Shown in pieces: positions 50,920-60,122 of a stretch of DNA of 64,000 bases (position 1 is the stretch's first letter; each line of letters begins with the position of its first letter). The DNA comes from Candidatus Obscuribacterales bacterium (GTDB lineage: Bacteria > Cyanobacteriota > Vampirovibrionia > Obscuribacterales > Obscuribacteraceae). The notes beneath the pieces are model-generated. The model did not search any database and had not been told where the DNA came from. It was given only the letters and a program-made list of their open reading frames with translations. The position numbers were made by a program, and so were the translations under genes. The DNA lies in contig JACKCM010000004.1 in the NCBI GenBank assembly GCA_020634035.1, forward strand, positions 682,001-746,000, read 5' to 3'.

Positions 50920-52282
50920 AAGGCTGGACTTTCAGAATCTCGCCTTTTACCGATTCGATGTCTTTGATGCGACTGTCGAGCATGTCTTGAACCCGGTCTT
51001 TGCTCCGGCGTCCTTTCCATTCGGCATATTCACCGGCAAGGGCTGCTGCCCCTGTGGCACCGATAGCAAGGCTGGTCGCCGATATAGTGATGATATTTGC
51101 AGCCGTAAGGCAGCGGTTCCATTTTCTCAAGCGCAGATGTTTGCCGTATTTCTGATAGCTCGCATTGCCGATGATACCAAAGGCGAGAAACTGTCCGCCG
51201 ATTGCCGCCGAGGCGAACTTCTGCTGAAAGGCTGTTCTTCTATATTTCTCTTTCTGTATCAAGCCAGCCATGACTCGCTTTTCTAGAGAGCCATGACTTT
51301 CGTCTAAGGCCGCGGTTACTTCTGTGACCGGGTACATGTTTTTGATACTTTCGTTTTGCTCGGATTTCATTGCCTCGCGCAATTCTTTGCGACAGGCCAG
51401 AACATGTTCGACCACCGGCTCGCCAGATAAATCGAGCCTTTTTTGTAGTCTCTTCTCTGCTACTTTTCGCCATATCTTACCGGCGCCGGAGCTGACCCAG
51501 GGAGCACCGATGGTGATGGCACCGCTTACCATGAACCATGTATTAGCTGCCGGAGTGAGATCTGGTTTGAACAGAGAGCGCTTCAGAACTCCGGCACCGA
51601 TGGCGCCGGTGGTATTTCTGGCGACATCGAGTCCGTAGAAAACTGTCTGGGATACTTGCGCGTCTGTGACATAACAGTAGGTCTTGTAGAACTCTGTGCA
51701 GATCATGTCTCTGAGGGCGTCCAGAAGCTTGCCTTCAGAGGCTATGAGCTTGCTGGAAGCCAGATCGGGATCGGTCGCCACAAGCTTCTTGCGGGTTTCT
51801 ATCATCTGATCGAGACCAGAAAGACGCTTTAGAAAGTTCTTTCTTACGATTCTGGTATTACCCTTCTTGCGGACGATGGAGTCGACCCCGTCCATCAGAA
51901 TCTGGGATGCCGAGGCCGAGGCGCCTACAATGGTACCTGCCATACCGGCGTTCAGAGCTTTGACCAGGCTGTTCTTATTTACTTTCAAAGGGGTGTCTAT
52001 GTTGTGACCGATCTGATCGGTGCCTACGATGCCCGAAACCAGAAAGCCTGAGGCGCTGGCTTCCTGACCACCGTAATCGATCCATTTGCGGTATTTGTGA
52101 TAATTCGCCGAAGCGAGCTGCATATCGAGGCTGGTAACAGAAAGGTCGAGCTGTTCTGTGAGAATCTTCTTGTTAAGTGTGACTAGCTCCTTAAAGGCGG
52201 CTTCGTCGGCGAGGGCGCCCGGGCAGAACTGCAGCAAGATTAATACTGCCATGACAGTGTTTAGAAAGGGTCGAATGGTCAT
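50918..52282 (-). CDS. exported or membrane protein, unknown
   Basis: 454 residues with a signal peptide (residues 1-25, FLNTVMAVLILLQFCPGALA). Two or three further hydrophobic, small-residue-rich stretches (AGMAGTIVGASASASQIL, SAAIGGQFLAFGIIGNASYQ, ITISATSLAIGATGAAALAG) may be membrane segments. Between them are charged, helical regions with basic clusters (RKVAEKRLQKRLDL). I do not recognise a family. Four cysteines are spread over the mature protein. It stands alone between the aldo/keto reductase and the 52407 gene. Confidence 0.55.
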   Translation of the reverse strand: MTIRPFLNTVMAVLILLQFCPGALADEAAFKELVTLNKKILTEQLDLSVTSLDMQLASANYHKYRKWIDYGGQEASASGFLVSGIVGTDQIGHNIDTPLKVNKNSLVKALNAGMAGTIVGASASASQILMDGVDSIVRKKGNTRIVRKNFLKRLSGLDQMIETRKKLVATDPDLASSKLIASEGKLLDALRDMICTEFYKTYCYVTDAQVSQTVFYGLDVARNTTGAIGAGVLKRSLFKPDLTPAANTWFMVSGAITIGAPWVSSGAGKIWRKVAEKRLQKRLDLSGEPVVEHVLACRKELREAMKSEQNESIKNMYPVTEVTAALDESHGSLEKRVMAGLIQKEKYRRTAFQQKFASAAIGGQFLAFGIIGNASYQKYGKHLRLRKWNRCLTAANIITISATSLAIGATGAAALAGEYAEWKGRRSKDRVQDMLDSRIKDIESVKGEILKVQP

Positions 52283-52406
52283 TTAATAGAGACTGCCGGA
52301 ACTTAGTAACAGGGACTTGAAAACGATTATTCTACCTTATAATTGATTAGTACTCACTTTGTATATGTCTTAGCTCAGTGCAGCTTAGAGCAAGTTCGGG
52401 TTTGCT

Positions 52407-52871
52407 TTGATATTCCAATTTCGCACAGCCAATCATTCGAGTTTGATTCCTTCAAATTCAGAAATACCTCTTTCCGAATCGAAGCTAAGCGAGGCGTTCG
52501 AGCCTATTTTGCCTGAAGACAAGTTGATTATCACCAGCGAATGGTTTGAGAATACCTCGGATATTCTTCTTTGCTCCTCTTCGCTCGGCACTCTTGAAAC
52601 TGTTCATACCTGGACTATGCGACAAATAGCTGTGGATAGAGCCTCTGTCGATCACGTAAGAAAGTTACTTTCTACGGAAGGTCTGGAGAGAATTCAAAAT
52701 TGGTTCCTTCAAACCCATAGTCTCATATTTGAAGACCCGGGGCTGTGGCGTTCTTACCAACTCACTGTCTGCCTCGAATCTGAGAAGCTCATCTACAAGG
52801 AGCGGAGTGCAGAGAGAGCCGGTCGACGACCTCTTCCTGGATGGCCAAAAGAGCCATACCGACCTTCTTAG
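52407..52871 (+). CDS. hypothetical protein, start uncertain
   Basis: A 154-residue frame opened by a TTG; no ATG in frame lies near the start and no SD is clear, so the true start may differ. The interior looks like protein (LPEDKLIITSEWFENTSDIL, TWTMRQIAVDRASVDHVRKL, QNWFLQTHSLIFEDPGLWRS) and no stop interrupts it. No signal peptide or membrane helix. The C-terminus is rich in Arg and Pro (ERAGRRPLPGWPKEPYRP). Divergent from the 50918 gene and followed by a hairpin with a T-run at 52901. Confidence 0.5.
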   Translation: MIFQFRTANHSSLIPSNSEIPLSESKLSEAFEPILPEDKLIITSEWFENTSDILLCSSSLGTLETVHTWTMRQIAVDRASVDHVRKLLSTEGLERIQNWFLQTHSLIFEDPGLWRSYQLTVCLESEKLIYKERSAERAGRRPLPGWPKEPYRPS

Positions 52872-52900
52872 GCTCTGCTTTGCCGTACACAGACCCTACT

Positions 52901-52930
52901 GAGTGGTAAGTATTGCGGACTACTCTTTTT
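52901..52930 (+). terminator. hairpin with T-run after the 52407 gene
   Basis: GAGTGGT (52901-52907) pairs with ACTACTC (52919-52925) with one G-U pair and an 11-nt loop, followed by TTTTT. It lies 30 bases after the stop and just before the katG promoter. Confidence 0.45.
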
Positions 52931-52933
52931 GGC

Positions 52934-52974
52934 TTGACAGATCTTGTTGGCGTGAAATAGACTTAGTCTAAGTC
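52934..52974 (+). promoter_or_regulatory. katG promoter with Fur/PerR-type 7-1-7 palindrome
   Basis: TTGACA (52934-52939), 18-nt spacer, TAGACT (52958-52963). The perfect palindrome GACTTAG-T-CTAAGTC (52960-52974) overlaps the -10 box. A 7-1-7 inverted repeat is the layout of Fur-family boxes (Fur, PerR, Zur), and PerR or FurA controls katG in several bacteria, so peroxide-responsive repression is the likely reading. The base sequence differs from the B. subtilis Per box. Confidence 0.55.
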
Positions 52975-53068
52975 CAATAAGAAAATTCATCCAGAAGAGC
53001 TGGCCTGAAATGATAAAATTCCAAACTAATCTGAATAAAATAAAGTCTTTTTACCACCAGGGGGACCT

Positions 53069-55318
53069 ATGAGAACAAGAAAGTTGCTAATGAGCGCCAT
53101 GGCCTGTGGTTTAATGTGCAGTTCGCTTCTACCATTGACTTCTGTCAGCGCCGTATATGCAGAGGGTGATCCGAAGTCCAATCAATTCTGGTGGCCCAAG
53201 CGTCTCGATCTTGATCCCCTGCGCAGTAATGACCCGCGGTCTAATCCTTATAATGATCCCGAATTCGATTATGCCGCCGAGTTCAAAACCCTTGATCTCA
53301 AGGCTGTGAAAGCCGAGATAAACACCCTTCTCACCACCTCTCAAGACTGGTGGCCGGCTGACTATGGCAACTATGGTCCTTTCTTTATAAGGATGGCCTG
53401 GCATGGTGCCGGCACCTATAGAATGGGCGATGGGCGTGGTGGCGCCGACGGTGGTCAGCAAAGATTCGAGCCTCTCAATAGCTGGCCGGATAACGCCAAC
53501 CTCGATAAAGCGCGTCGGCTCCTTTGGCCAATCAAAAAGAAATACGGACGCAAGATCTCCTGGGGAGACCTGATGGTTCTCACCGGTAATGTCGCCCTTG
53601 AGAACATGGGAGTCAAAACCTATGGTTTCGCCGGCGGTCGTGCCGACGATTGGGAGCCTGATCTGGTCTACTGGGGACCGGAGAAAAAGTGGCTCGATGA
53701 CAAGCGTTATTCAGGTAAACGCGATCTGGAGAACCCTCTGGCTGCTGTCCAGATGGGTCTTATCTATGTCAATCCGGAAGGTCCTAACGGCAAGCCAGAT
53801 CCTGCTGCCGCCGCCAAAGATATCCGCGACACTTTTGGCAGGATGGCTATGAACGATGAAGAGACCGTGGCTCTTATCGCCGGTGGACATACCTTCGGAA
53901 AAGCGCATGGCAACGGTGATGTGGGCAAGTGTGTCGGTCCGGAACCGGCGGCCGCCCCTATTGAAGAACAGGGCTTTGGCTGGATGAATAAGTGCGGCAA
54001 AGGCAATGCCGAAGATACCATCACCTCGGGTCTCGAAGGCGCCTGGTCGGCCAAGCCCACAAAATGGTCCAACAGTTATTTGAAGAGTCTTTTTAAATTC
54101 GACTGGGAGCAGACCAAGAGTCCTGCCGGTGCCGTTCAGTGGATACCCAAGGACGGTGCCGGTGCCGATATGGTGCCCGATGCGCATATAGAAGGCAAAA
54201 AGCATCCTCCTATCATGTTCACCACCGACCTTGCCCTCAAGGTCGATCCCAGCTACAAAAAAATAGCTCAGCGCTTTCTTGATAATCCCGATGAGTTTCA
54301 GGCTGCTTTTGCTAAAGCCTGGTTCAAGCTGACCCATCGCGATATGGGCCCGAGCTGGCGTTATCTCGGCTCTGAAGTGCCGGATGGAGAGTTGCTCTGG
54401 CAAGACCCGGTTCCGGAGGCGGATTACAAACAGATCTCCGACGAGGACGTCGCCGCCCTCAAAGATAAGATTCTTGCCTCCGGTCTGACCGTACCTCAGC
54501 TGGTGCGTACTGCCTGGGCTTCGGCTGCCAGCTTCCGTGCAACCGATATGCGTGGTGGCGCCAATGGTGCACGCCTGCGACTGTCTCCTCAGAAGAGCTG
54601 GGAAGTAAATGATCCGGAAGATCTCGATACGGTGATCAAGAAACTAGCCGAGATTCAGGGCGCCTTCAACGCCGAGTTGAAGGACGGCAAGAGGGTCTCC
54701 CTGGCTGATACCATCGTTCTAGGTGGTGCTGCCGCCATTGAGAAAGCCGCAGCAGATGCCGGTTACAAAGATTTGACCGTGCCTTTCAGCCCGGGCAGAA
54801 CCGATGCCTCTCAAGAAAAGACCGATGTGGAAGCCTTCAAGGTTCTAGAACCCAAGGCTGATGGATTCCGCAACTATTACAGCAAAGCAAGTCTCTTGCC
54901 ACCTACCGAGATGCTGGTAGACAGGGCAAGCACCCTCAATCTTTCGGTTCCCGAGATGACTGTTCTCGTCGGCGGACTGCGGGTTCTCGGTGCCAATGCC
55001 GGTGGCTCGAAGCATGGTGTCTTCACCAGTCGGCCAGGAGTATTGACTAACGACTTCTTTGTCAATCTGCTCGATATGTCTACCAAATGGAGCAAGACCG
55101 ATAAAGACGGGGTCTACGAAGGCAAGGACAGAGCCTCGGACGAGGTGAAATTCACCGCTACTCCTGTGGATCTTATCTTCGGATCCAACTCGGAGTTGAG
55201 AGCGGTGGCAGAAGCCTATGCCTCGGACGACTCGAAAGAGAAGTTCGTCAAGGACTTTGTCAACGCCTGGACCAAAGTGATGAATCTAGATAGAAAAGAG
55301 AGTCCCAAGCGGATATAG
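53069..55318 (+). CDS. katG: exported catalase-peroxidase
   Basis: 749 residues, both KatG halves present. The N-terminal 31 residues form a signal peptide (LLMSAMACGLMCSSLLPL, cleavage near VYAEG), so the enzyme is exported, unlike typical cytoplasmic KatG. Distal haem site FFIRMAWHGAGTYR with Arg108, Trp111 and His112; the covalent Met-Tyr-Trp triad is complete with Tyr233 (GLIYVNPEG) and Met259 (GRMAMNDEE); the proximal His274 lies in AGGHTFGKAHG. It converts H2O2 to water and oxygen and oxidises other donors. An AGGGGGA SD is three bases from the ATG. Transcribed alone between a Fur-type operator and a strong terminator. Confidence 0.93.
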   Translation: MRTRKLLMSAMACGLMCSSLLPLTSVSAVYAEGDPKSNQFWWPKRLDLDPLRSNDPRSNPYNDPEFDYAAEFKTLDLKAVKAEINTLLTTSQDWWPADYGNYGPFFIRMAWHGAGTYRMGDGRGGADGGQQRFEPLNSWPDNANLDKARRLLWPIKKKYGRKISWGDLMVLTGNVALENMGVKTYGFAGGRADDWEPDLVYWGPEKKWLDDKRYSGKRDLENPLAAVQMGLIYVNPEGPNGKPDPAAAAKDIRDTFGRMAMNDEETVALIAGGHTFGKAHGNGDVGKCVGPEPAAAPIEEQGFGWMNKCGKGNAEDTITSGLEGAWSAKPTKWSNSYLKSLFKFDWEQTKSPAGAVQWIPKDGAGADMVPDAHIEGKKHPPIMFTTDLALKVDPSYKKIAQRFLDNPDEFQAAFAKAWFKLTHRDMGPSWRYLGSEVPDGELLWQDPVPEADYKQISDEDVAALKDKILASGLTVPQLVRTAWASAASFRATDMRGGANGARLRLSPQKSWEVNDPEDLDTVIKKLAEIQGAFNAELKDGKRVSLADTIVLGGAAAIEKAAADAGYKDLTVPFSPGRTDASQEKTDVEAFKVLEPKADGFRNYYSKASLLPPTEMLVDRASTLNLSVPEMTVLVGGLRVLGANAGGSKHGVFTSRPGVLTNDFFVNLLDMSTKWSKTDKDGVYEGKDRASDEVKFTATPVDLIFGSNSELRAVAEAYASDDSKEKFVKDFVNAWTKVMNLDRKESPKRI

Positions 55319-55361
55319 ATAAAACCTTACTCTTGCATAGTCCTGAAAGAGAACAGACGGA

Positions 55362-55398
55362 AGATTTGGTTGGTTGACCAACCAAATCTTTCTTCTTT
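55362..55398 (+). terminator. Rho-independent terminator of katG
   Basis: AGATTTGGTTGGT (55362-55374) pairs perfectly with ACCAACCAAATCT (55377-55389), followed by TTCTTCTTT. On the other strand the hairpin lies just past the kinase gene's stop but without a T-run. Confidence 0.8.
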
Positions 55399-57223
55399 AA
55401 TTTGAATTACCGAGAAATCCGGCATGCATCTTGCGCACGTCAAAAGTAACCGGTCCTGTCTGTCCGTAAGAAACTCCTCGATCGCTGCTTGCTCTTAGGG
55501 TATCCAGATATTGATAAGCCTTGGGAGTATTGTAGGTGGTTTGCATATATAGATTTTGCAAGCCCAGTTTTTTTCTGGTCGCTTCTAACTGGGCACCTTT
55601 TAATTTGACTCCGGTATTGTAGACCGCCACCGATCTCAATCCTTTGACGCTCGCCAGTGCCATCAAGCCTTTTGGAGTCAGCTTGTGGTTGTATTCCAGA
55701 TCCATTCTTGTCACACCTTTCAAGTTGCCCAGAATCTTCATCTCAGCATCGTCGAGGTCGCATCCTCGAAGCGATAAATCCGTAAGGTGAGGAAGTTTTG
55801 TCAGGTCGGCAAGACCGGCTGCAGTTATATCCGGGCTGAAGCAGAGTTTGAAGGTATGAAGACTTTTGCAGGTACAGAGTTTTTTGAGAGCATCGTCATT
55901 GATACCGGCTCGACTCAAGAGGAGCCAATAGGGTTTGAGAGCCAGGATGTTGTCGATATCTTTGTCGCTGAGTATATAGCCATCGGTTAGAATCGCCGGC
56001 ACCTGAGTGTCTTTCTTTGCCCAGGCGTCCATGGCGTTTGCGTCCTGGGTGCTGAGCACAACAAAAGACTTGGGCGGGGTGACGCCGATATCTCCGAAGG
56101 CGCCGGAGATATCTGAAAGATCGCCGGCCTTTTCTTCTAGATTTGAGGCATCGACTTTGATATCTGCGGTTTTCAGCACCTTTGGTGGTGGCTCATTGAC
56201 TTTTAACAGAACATAGGCAGCCACCATGCCTATAGCAAGGATGGTAAGGACAACCGCAAGAATCTTAAAACTCGATCTATTTTGAGGTCCGGGCTCCAGA
56301 TAGATCTTGTCCGTCAGCGATTCTGTCGATGCTTCTGAGCCGGGCGATGCCGAAGGCGGGGCAATGCTGGCCGCTAAGTCCTGGAATTCTATCAATAGCT
56401 CTTCCATAGAGGCATAGCGCTTCTCTTTATCTTTGCTCAGAGATTTTTCCACCAGCGATTCGAGGGCAAGGATCTCATCCGGGCATTCACCGGGATACTT
56501 ACTGGCAAGGGTGGGAGCCTGCTCGTTTATGTGCATGGAGAGGGTTTCGATATAGGTGCTGCCTTCCAACGGCGGTCGACCGGTAAGGGCTTTGTAGATC
56601 AAACAGCCGAAAGAATAGATATCAGCTCTTTGATCCAGTTCAAGAGATAGTGCTTGTTCGGGGCTCATATAAAGCGGACTGCCTACTCGCACCCCGGTAG
56701 AAGTTAAACTTTGGCTGTCCCCGCCACCGTCCACTTCGGCCAGTTTTGCCAGACCGAAGTCTGCGATATAAACATTGTAGCCGCGTTCTTCATTGCCACT
56801 CAGTATCACATTCGATGGCTTTACATCGCGGTGCAGGACACCGTGTTTGTGCGCATGACCCAGACCTTTGCAGATTTGCAGCACTATAGGATAGAGCTTG
56901 AAAAAATCAAGAGCACCATTCTCTTTTATGTATTGCTCCAGGGTGATACCGTCGATATATTCCATTACCAGGTAGAGGTCGCCGCTTTCGTTCTGACCGA
57001 AATCGTAGACTTTTATTATATTTGGATGCATCAGCTTGGCTGCGGCTCTTGCTTCGTTGTGAAAGCGAACCGCCGCTTCGTCGGACTTGCCCGGTAAGAG
57101 CACTTTCACCGCCACTTGCATATCGAGGACGGCATCATAGGCTCTATAGACCGCACCCATCCCACCGGAGCCCACCATCTCCAGATTTTGATAACGCGAG
57201 CCGAATTTACTGTCTTCTGTCAT
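55397..57223 (-). CDS. membrane Ser/Thr protein kinase with extracytoplasmic LRR domain
   Basis: 608 residues. A complete Hanks-type kinase domain (10-285): glycine loop GSGGMGAVY (18-26), Lys40, HRDVKPSN with the catalytic Asp133, DFG (155-157) and GSPLYMSPEQ. A proline/serine linker leads to one membrane helix (320-341), and the outer 260 residues include about five leucine-rich repeats (LTDLSLRGCDLDDAEMKILG, VTRMDLEYNHKLTPKGLMAL). This is the PknB layout with an LRR sensor instead of PASTA domains. The gene is the last of a four-gene operon, overlapping the DUF4239 gene by ATGA. The LRR type matches the lipoprotein encoded at 35475. Confidence 0.88.
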   Translation of the reverse strand: MTEDSKFGSRYQNLEMVGSGGMGAVYRAYDAVLDMQVAVKVLLPGKSDEAAVRFHNEARAAAKLMHPNIIKVYDFGQNESGDLYLVMEYIDGITLEQYIKENGALDFFKLYPIVLQICKGLGHAHKHGVLHRDVKPSNVILSGNEERGYNVYIADFGLAKLAEVDGGGDSQSLTSTGVRVGSPLYMSPEQALSLELDQRADIYSFGCLIYKALTGRPPLEGSTYIETLSMHINEQAPTLASKYPGECPDEILALESLVEKSLSKDKEKRYASMEELLIEFQDLAASIAPPSASPGSEASTESLTDKIYLEPGPQNRSSFKILAVVLTILAIGMVAAYVLLKVNEPPPKVLKTADIKVDASNLEEKAGDLSDISGAFGDIGVTPPKSFVVLSTQDANAMDAWAKKDTQVPAILTDGYILSDKDIDNILALKPYWLLLSRAGINDDALKKLCTCKSLHTFKLCFSPDITAAGLADLTKLPHLTDLSLRGCDLDDAEMKILGNLKGVTRMDLEYNHKLTPKGLMALASVKGLRSVAVYNTGVKLKGAQLEATRKKLGLQNLYMQTTYNTPKAYQYLDTLRASSDRGVSYGQTGPVTFDVRKMHAGFLGNSN

Positions 57224-58047
57224 TTTGTTTTCATTATAGTAGACAGATAAGAATCCGAGATTCCAAGGTCCTCGCCGAGATCAAGAAATGGTTGCTTGCT
57301 CGCGTACATGAAACCTTCGAGCGGTCGATCGAGATCTGCGATCATCATCAACACCATGGCGAATGACAGTAAGGCTATCGATGAGATCGTCTTGTTCCTT
57401 TTGCCGACCAGACCGAATTGATAGCCCAGTCCGAACATTCCGAAACTGATTAGAAGATAGAGAACCACCCATACCATACCAGGCAGTCTGGCATGGAGAG
57501 CGGCGGTGACTCTTTCTGCTTGCAGATCTATGGTTTCGTTGAGAGAGTCTATGAAAAGTGCCACCGTTGGCGAATTGGAATTGCTTTTGCCGGCGCTCAC
57601 TGCCTGGCCCCAGAGCTGTCTTTGAAGGCTTTTCGATTCGGTGACGGCCGGCCCTACCATGAGCTGCTCTCGGTTGAGGCTCTTTTCTTGCAAGAGTCTG
57701 AGCCTAATTCCCACATATTGTCTGAGAAGTTTTTTCGCTTCATCGCGGTTCTCGTCAGGCAATAGTTCGCTGCGCAGAAAAGTTGTTCCGATGGCGTTCG
57801 CTTCTTTTATGACCAGTACTCTTCTATCGTTGAAGCGACCGGAGGCGACTCCGAAAGTAAAAGCGAGGATGAAAGCCGAGAGGCTTAATACCACTCCGAT
57901 CATAGCTCCTACCGGCGCTTTCTTGGCATTTTCGTCCTTCTTATCCAGGCTCAGACCTGCTCTATATCCGCCTTCGAAGGCGCTTGCCAGAATGAGAGCC
58001 GTAAGCAGGAAAACAGCCCAGAGAGGAATCGTATCGATGAGGTCCAT
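57220..58047 (-). CDS. DUF4239/bestrophin-like membrane protein
   Basis: 275 residues from the ATG at 58047; earlier in-frame codons are open but lie inside the previous gene. Four membrane helices: about 8-28, 46-66 (GAMIGVVLSLSAFILAFTFG), 195-215 (MVWVVLYLLISFGMFGLGYQ) and 222-240. The GVASGRFNDRRVLVIKEANA block between the second helix and the soluble region is the hallmark of the DUF4239 (bestrophin-like) family, of unknown function. Its stop overlaps the kinase start (ATGA) and it follows the small membrane gene by four bases, so its product probably works with the kinase at the membrane. Confidence 0.78.
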   Translation of the reverse strand: MDLIDTIPLWAVFLLTALILASAFEGGYRAGLSLDKKDENAKKAPVGAMIGVVLSLSAFILAFTFGVASGRFNDRRVLVIKEANAIGTTFLRSELLPDENRDEAKKLLRQYVGIRLRLLQEKSLNREQLMVGPAVTESKSLQRQLWGQAVSAGKSNSNSPTVALFIDSLNETIDLQAERVTAALHARLPGMVWVVLYLLISFGMFGLGYQFGLVGKRNKTISSIALLSFAMVLMMIADLDRPLEGFMYASKQPFLDLGEDLGISDSYLSTIMKTK

Positions 58048-58051
58048 AGAC

Positions 58052-58288
58052 TCATTTATCCTTTTGAATGTAATCAGCCATATTTGCAATTACCAGGGCG
58101 ATGATACCGAAAATAGTTCCCATGTCTATGTATGCATATACCGCCGCATAGACACAATCAATCGGCAGCTTACTGACCGGATCCTTCATCACATGCAGGA
58201 CTCCTGTGACAGCAAAGATAGTACCGGCTATAAAAAAGGGCACGAAAAATGTCCGCAGGGTTTTACGAGAATAGACATAGTCTCTCAT
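58052..58288 (-). CDS. small two-helix membrane protein of the kinase operon
   Basis: 78 residues. Two hydrophobic segments, FVPFFIAGTIFAVTGVLHVM and YIDMGTIFGIIALVIANMAD, separated by a short loop; the C-terminus is charged (YIQKDK). The start overlaps the stop of the pseudokinase gene (ATGA). No known family. Its place between the pseudokinase and the DUF4239 gene suggests a subunit of the same membrane complex. Confidence 0.7.
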   Translation of the reverse strand: MRDYVYSRKTLRTFFVPFFIAGTIFAVTGVLHVMKDPVSKLPIDCVYAAVYAYIDMGTIFGIIALVIANMADYIQKDK

Positions 58289-59955
58289 TTTTGAGGTTTA
58301 TCCAGACGTCTTTTAGGACCGACCTCTTTTATGACCCAGTGATTATAAGCCGGGTTCTCTGTGTATTTGAAGCGTCGATGATTGCTGCGCACTTGGGCAG
58401 TCTTTGTGGTTTTGGCTGTGGCTGGCGGTGCCTGGGTCTGACTCTCTGTATTGGGTTCAGTATCGGTTTTAGTGGCAGAATTTTTCTTCTCTTTATCATC
58501 TTCCTGTCCCGGGACATCGACGTCCCAGTCATCATCGGTTTGTACCAGCTCTTGCTCGTTCTTATCGAAGGCGGTGCTAAGCTTCATCGATAGATCCATC
58601 CAGGAGTCAGCCAGTTGGTCCCAGTTCAGCACCACATAGGTAAAGGTTAGAATAGAAAGGGATATCGCGGTTATTAATTTGGCTCCCGCCAGGGCGACTG
58701 TTTTTGTGGGCGAAACCCGGGCGCTCTCGGCTGCGAAAACGCCTGTCAGTTGTGCTCCTAATTTCGCCTCTTCTCGAACCTGGGTCTCTTTCAGGGCTAC
58801 CATGCGCACCAGGGTCTCTCGCATTTTACGCGGCTTCATGCCCGGCAAGGCGCTCTGGTGCGGCTGGACCTGTTGTCCCTGTGTTTCCGTCGGGTTCTGG
58901 GGATGCGCTTCGTCGAATTCGGCTTCTTCTTCAAGCTGCTCCCATTCAGAGCCGCCGTCGGGTTGCAATTCTTCTATCGGACTGCCGTTAGCTCTTTCTT
59001 CTCTGGCATTTTCCAGCCAGAGCAAAAAGGCTTCTTTAAACTCCTCTACCGATTCGAAGCGCCAATCTAAATCAGGCTCCATCGCCTCGTCTAATAAAGC
59101 TTCCATCTCTTTAATCGCCATCAAGCCCGGACATAGCTCTTTTAATGGGGGACGTGTTGCCGCGGTCTTGCCCGGAGCAAGGCGATCTGTTTTTTCGCCG
59201 GTAAGCAATGCTAGAAGCAGCTGCGCTAGCATGAGGATGTCGTGCTTCTTCTTATCCGTCAGCCAGAGAGATGAGCCTGCGGTTCTCTCTTCCGGCTCTG
59301 CGCCAGGGTCGAATTCGACATCTTTATAGGTATCGAGCGCGTTACTAGATTGATAACCGGTCTCTATTGCATCTTCCACCGGTGGCACCGTAGAGTCTTC
59401 TACCTGGCAGAACCCGAAATCGGTTATTTTGACTTGAATATGATCTTCGACAACGCTCAGAAGAATATTCTCAGAGACGATATTGCCGTGGAAGATGTCT
59501 TTATCATGGGCGAAAGCAATGGCATCTAAGATCTCAAGAAAGATTGGTGCAATTTCTTCTTCTTCGGAGAGGGCACCGGCTTCGACTATGGTGTCTAAAA
59601 TCGGCATCCCGTCTATCCATTCGACTATGTAGAAAGGTCGCTGGGGATCTGTCTGTAAAAGACCCTTTGAGGCGGCGATGTTTTTATGCTGCAGAGAGAG
59701 CAGCTTGGTCACCACTCCAACAAATTTGGCCGCTTTCTCCGGATCGCCTCTTTTAAGGGTTTTCAGCGCTACGAGTTTGTTCTGGGAGATTTGCCGAGCT
59801 CTAAATGTGATCGTGCTGTGATCGCCAGACATTATCTCTTCTATCTGAAACTCTCCGAACAAAATCTGTCCGAGCGAGTACATCGGCTCGGAACCAACCG
59901 GAGGACTGTTCAGGTTGTTCGTTTTATCAGAGTAGGTTGAATTATCCGTGGTCAT
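58285..59955 (-). CDS. membrane-anchored pseudokinase of the Hanks type
   Basis: 556 residues from the ATG at 59955. The kinase fold is clear (35-320): VALKTLK with Lys65, FYIVEWIDGMPILDTI, and ITDFGF with DFG at 179-181. But the catalytic loop reads IFHGNIVSENILL: the HRD aspartate is Asn158, and the glycine loop (IMSGDHSTITFRARQ) has lost the GxGxxG pattern. It should bind poorly or be inactive in phosphotransfer, a pseudokinase. An acidic, Pro-rich region and one membrane helix (about 425-450, LITAISLSILTFTYVVLNW) follow, with a charged outer tail. First gene of the operon with the active kinase at 55397, which it may regulate. Confidence 0.82.
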   Translation of the reverse strand: MTTDNSTYSDKTNNLNSPPVGSEPMYSLGQILFGEFQIEEIMSGDHSTITFRARQISQNKLVALKTLKRGDPEKAAKFVGVVTKLLSLQHKNIAASKGLLQTDPQRPFYIVEWIDGMPILDTIVEAGALSEEEEIAPIFLEILDAIAFAHDKDIFHGNIVSENILLSVVEDHIQVKITDFGFCQVEDSTVPPVEDAIETGYQSSNALDTYKDVEFDPGAEPEERTAGSSLWLTDKKKHDILMLAQLLLALLTGEKTDRLAPGKTAATRPPLKELCPGLMAIKEMEALLDEAMEPDLDWRFESVEEFKEAFLLWLENAREERANGSPIEELQPDGGSEWEQLEEEAEFDEAHPQNPTETQGQQVQPHQSALPGMKPRKMRETLVRMVALKETQVREEAKLGAQLTGVFAAESARVSPTKTVALAGAKLITAISLSILTFTYVVLNWDQLADSWMDLSMKLSTAFDKNEQELVQTDDDWDVDVPGQEDDKEKKNSATKTDTEPNTESQTQAPPATAKTTKTAQVRSNHRRFKYTENPAYNHWVIKEVGPKRRLDKPQK

Positions 59956-60122
59956 CTGTCTGAACTTTGCTTTCACTTATTAAGTATAGCAACGCCCGAC
60001 ATCAAGCAATTTGCCCTCTTTGCCATTTTACCTATATAGAAGGCCGTGCTATAGTCGAAATAAGGTTAGGGCACTTATTAGTTGCCACGGATATGCATCC
60101 ACAGCGCACCAGGGCGAGTTCT

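Noticed and set aside
53711..54403. 230-codon frame antisense to katG
   Set aside because: Complete catalytic motifs on the plus strand leave no doubt; the antisense frame has no start signal and no recognisable content.
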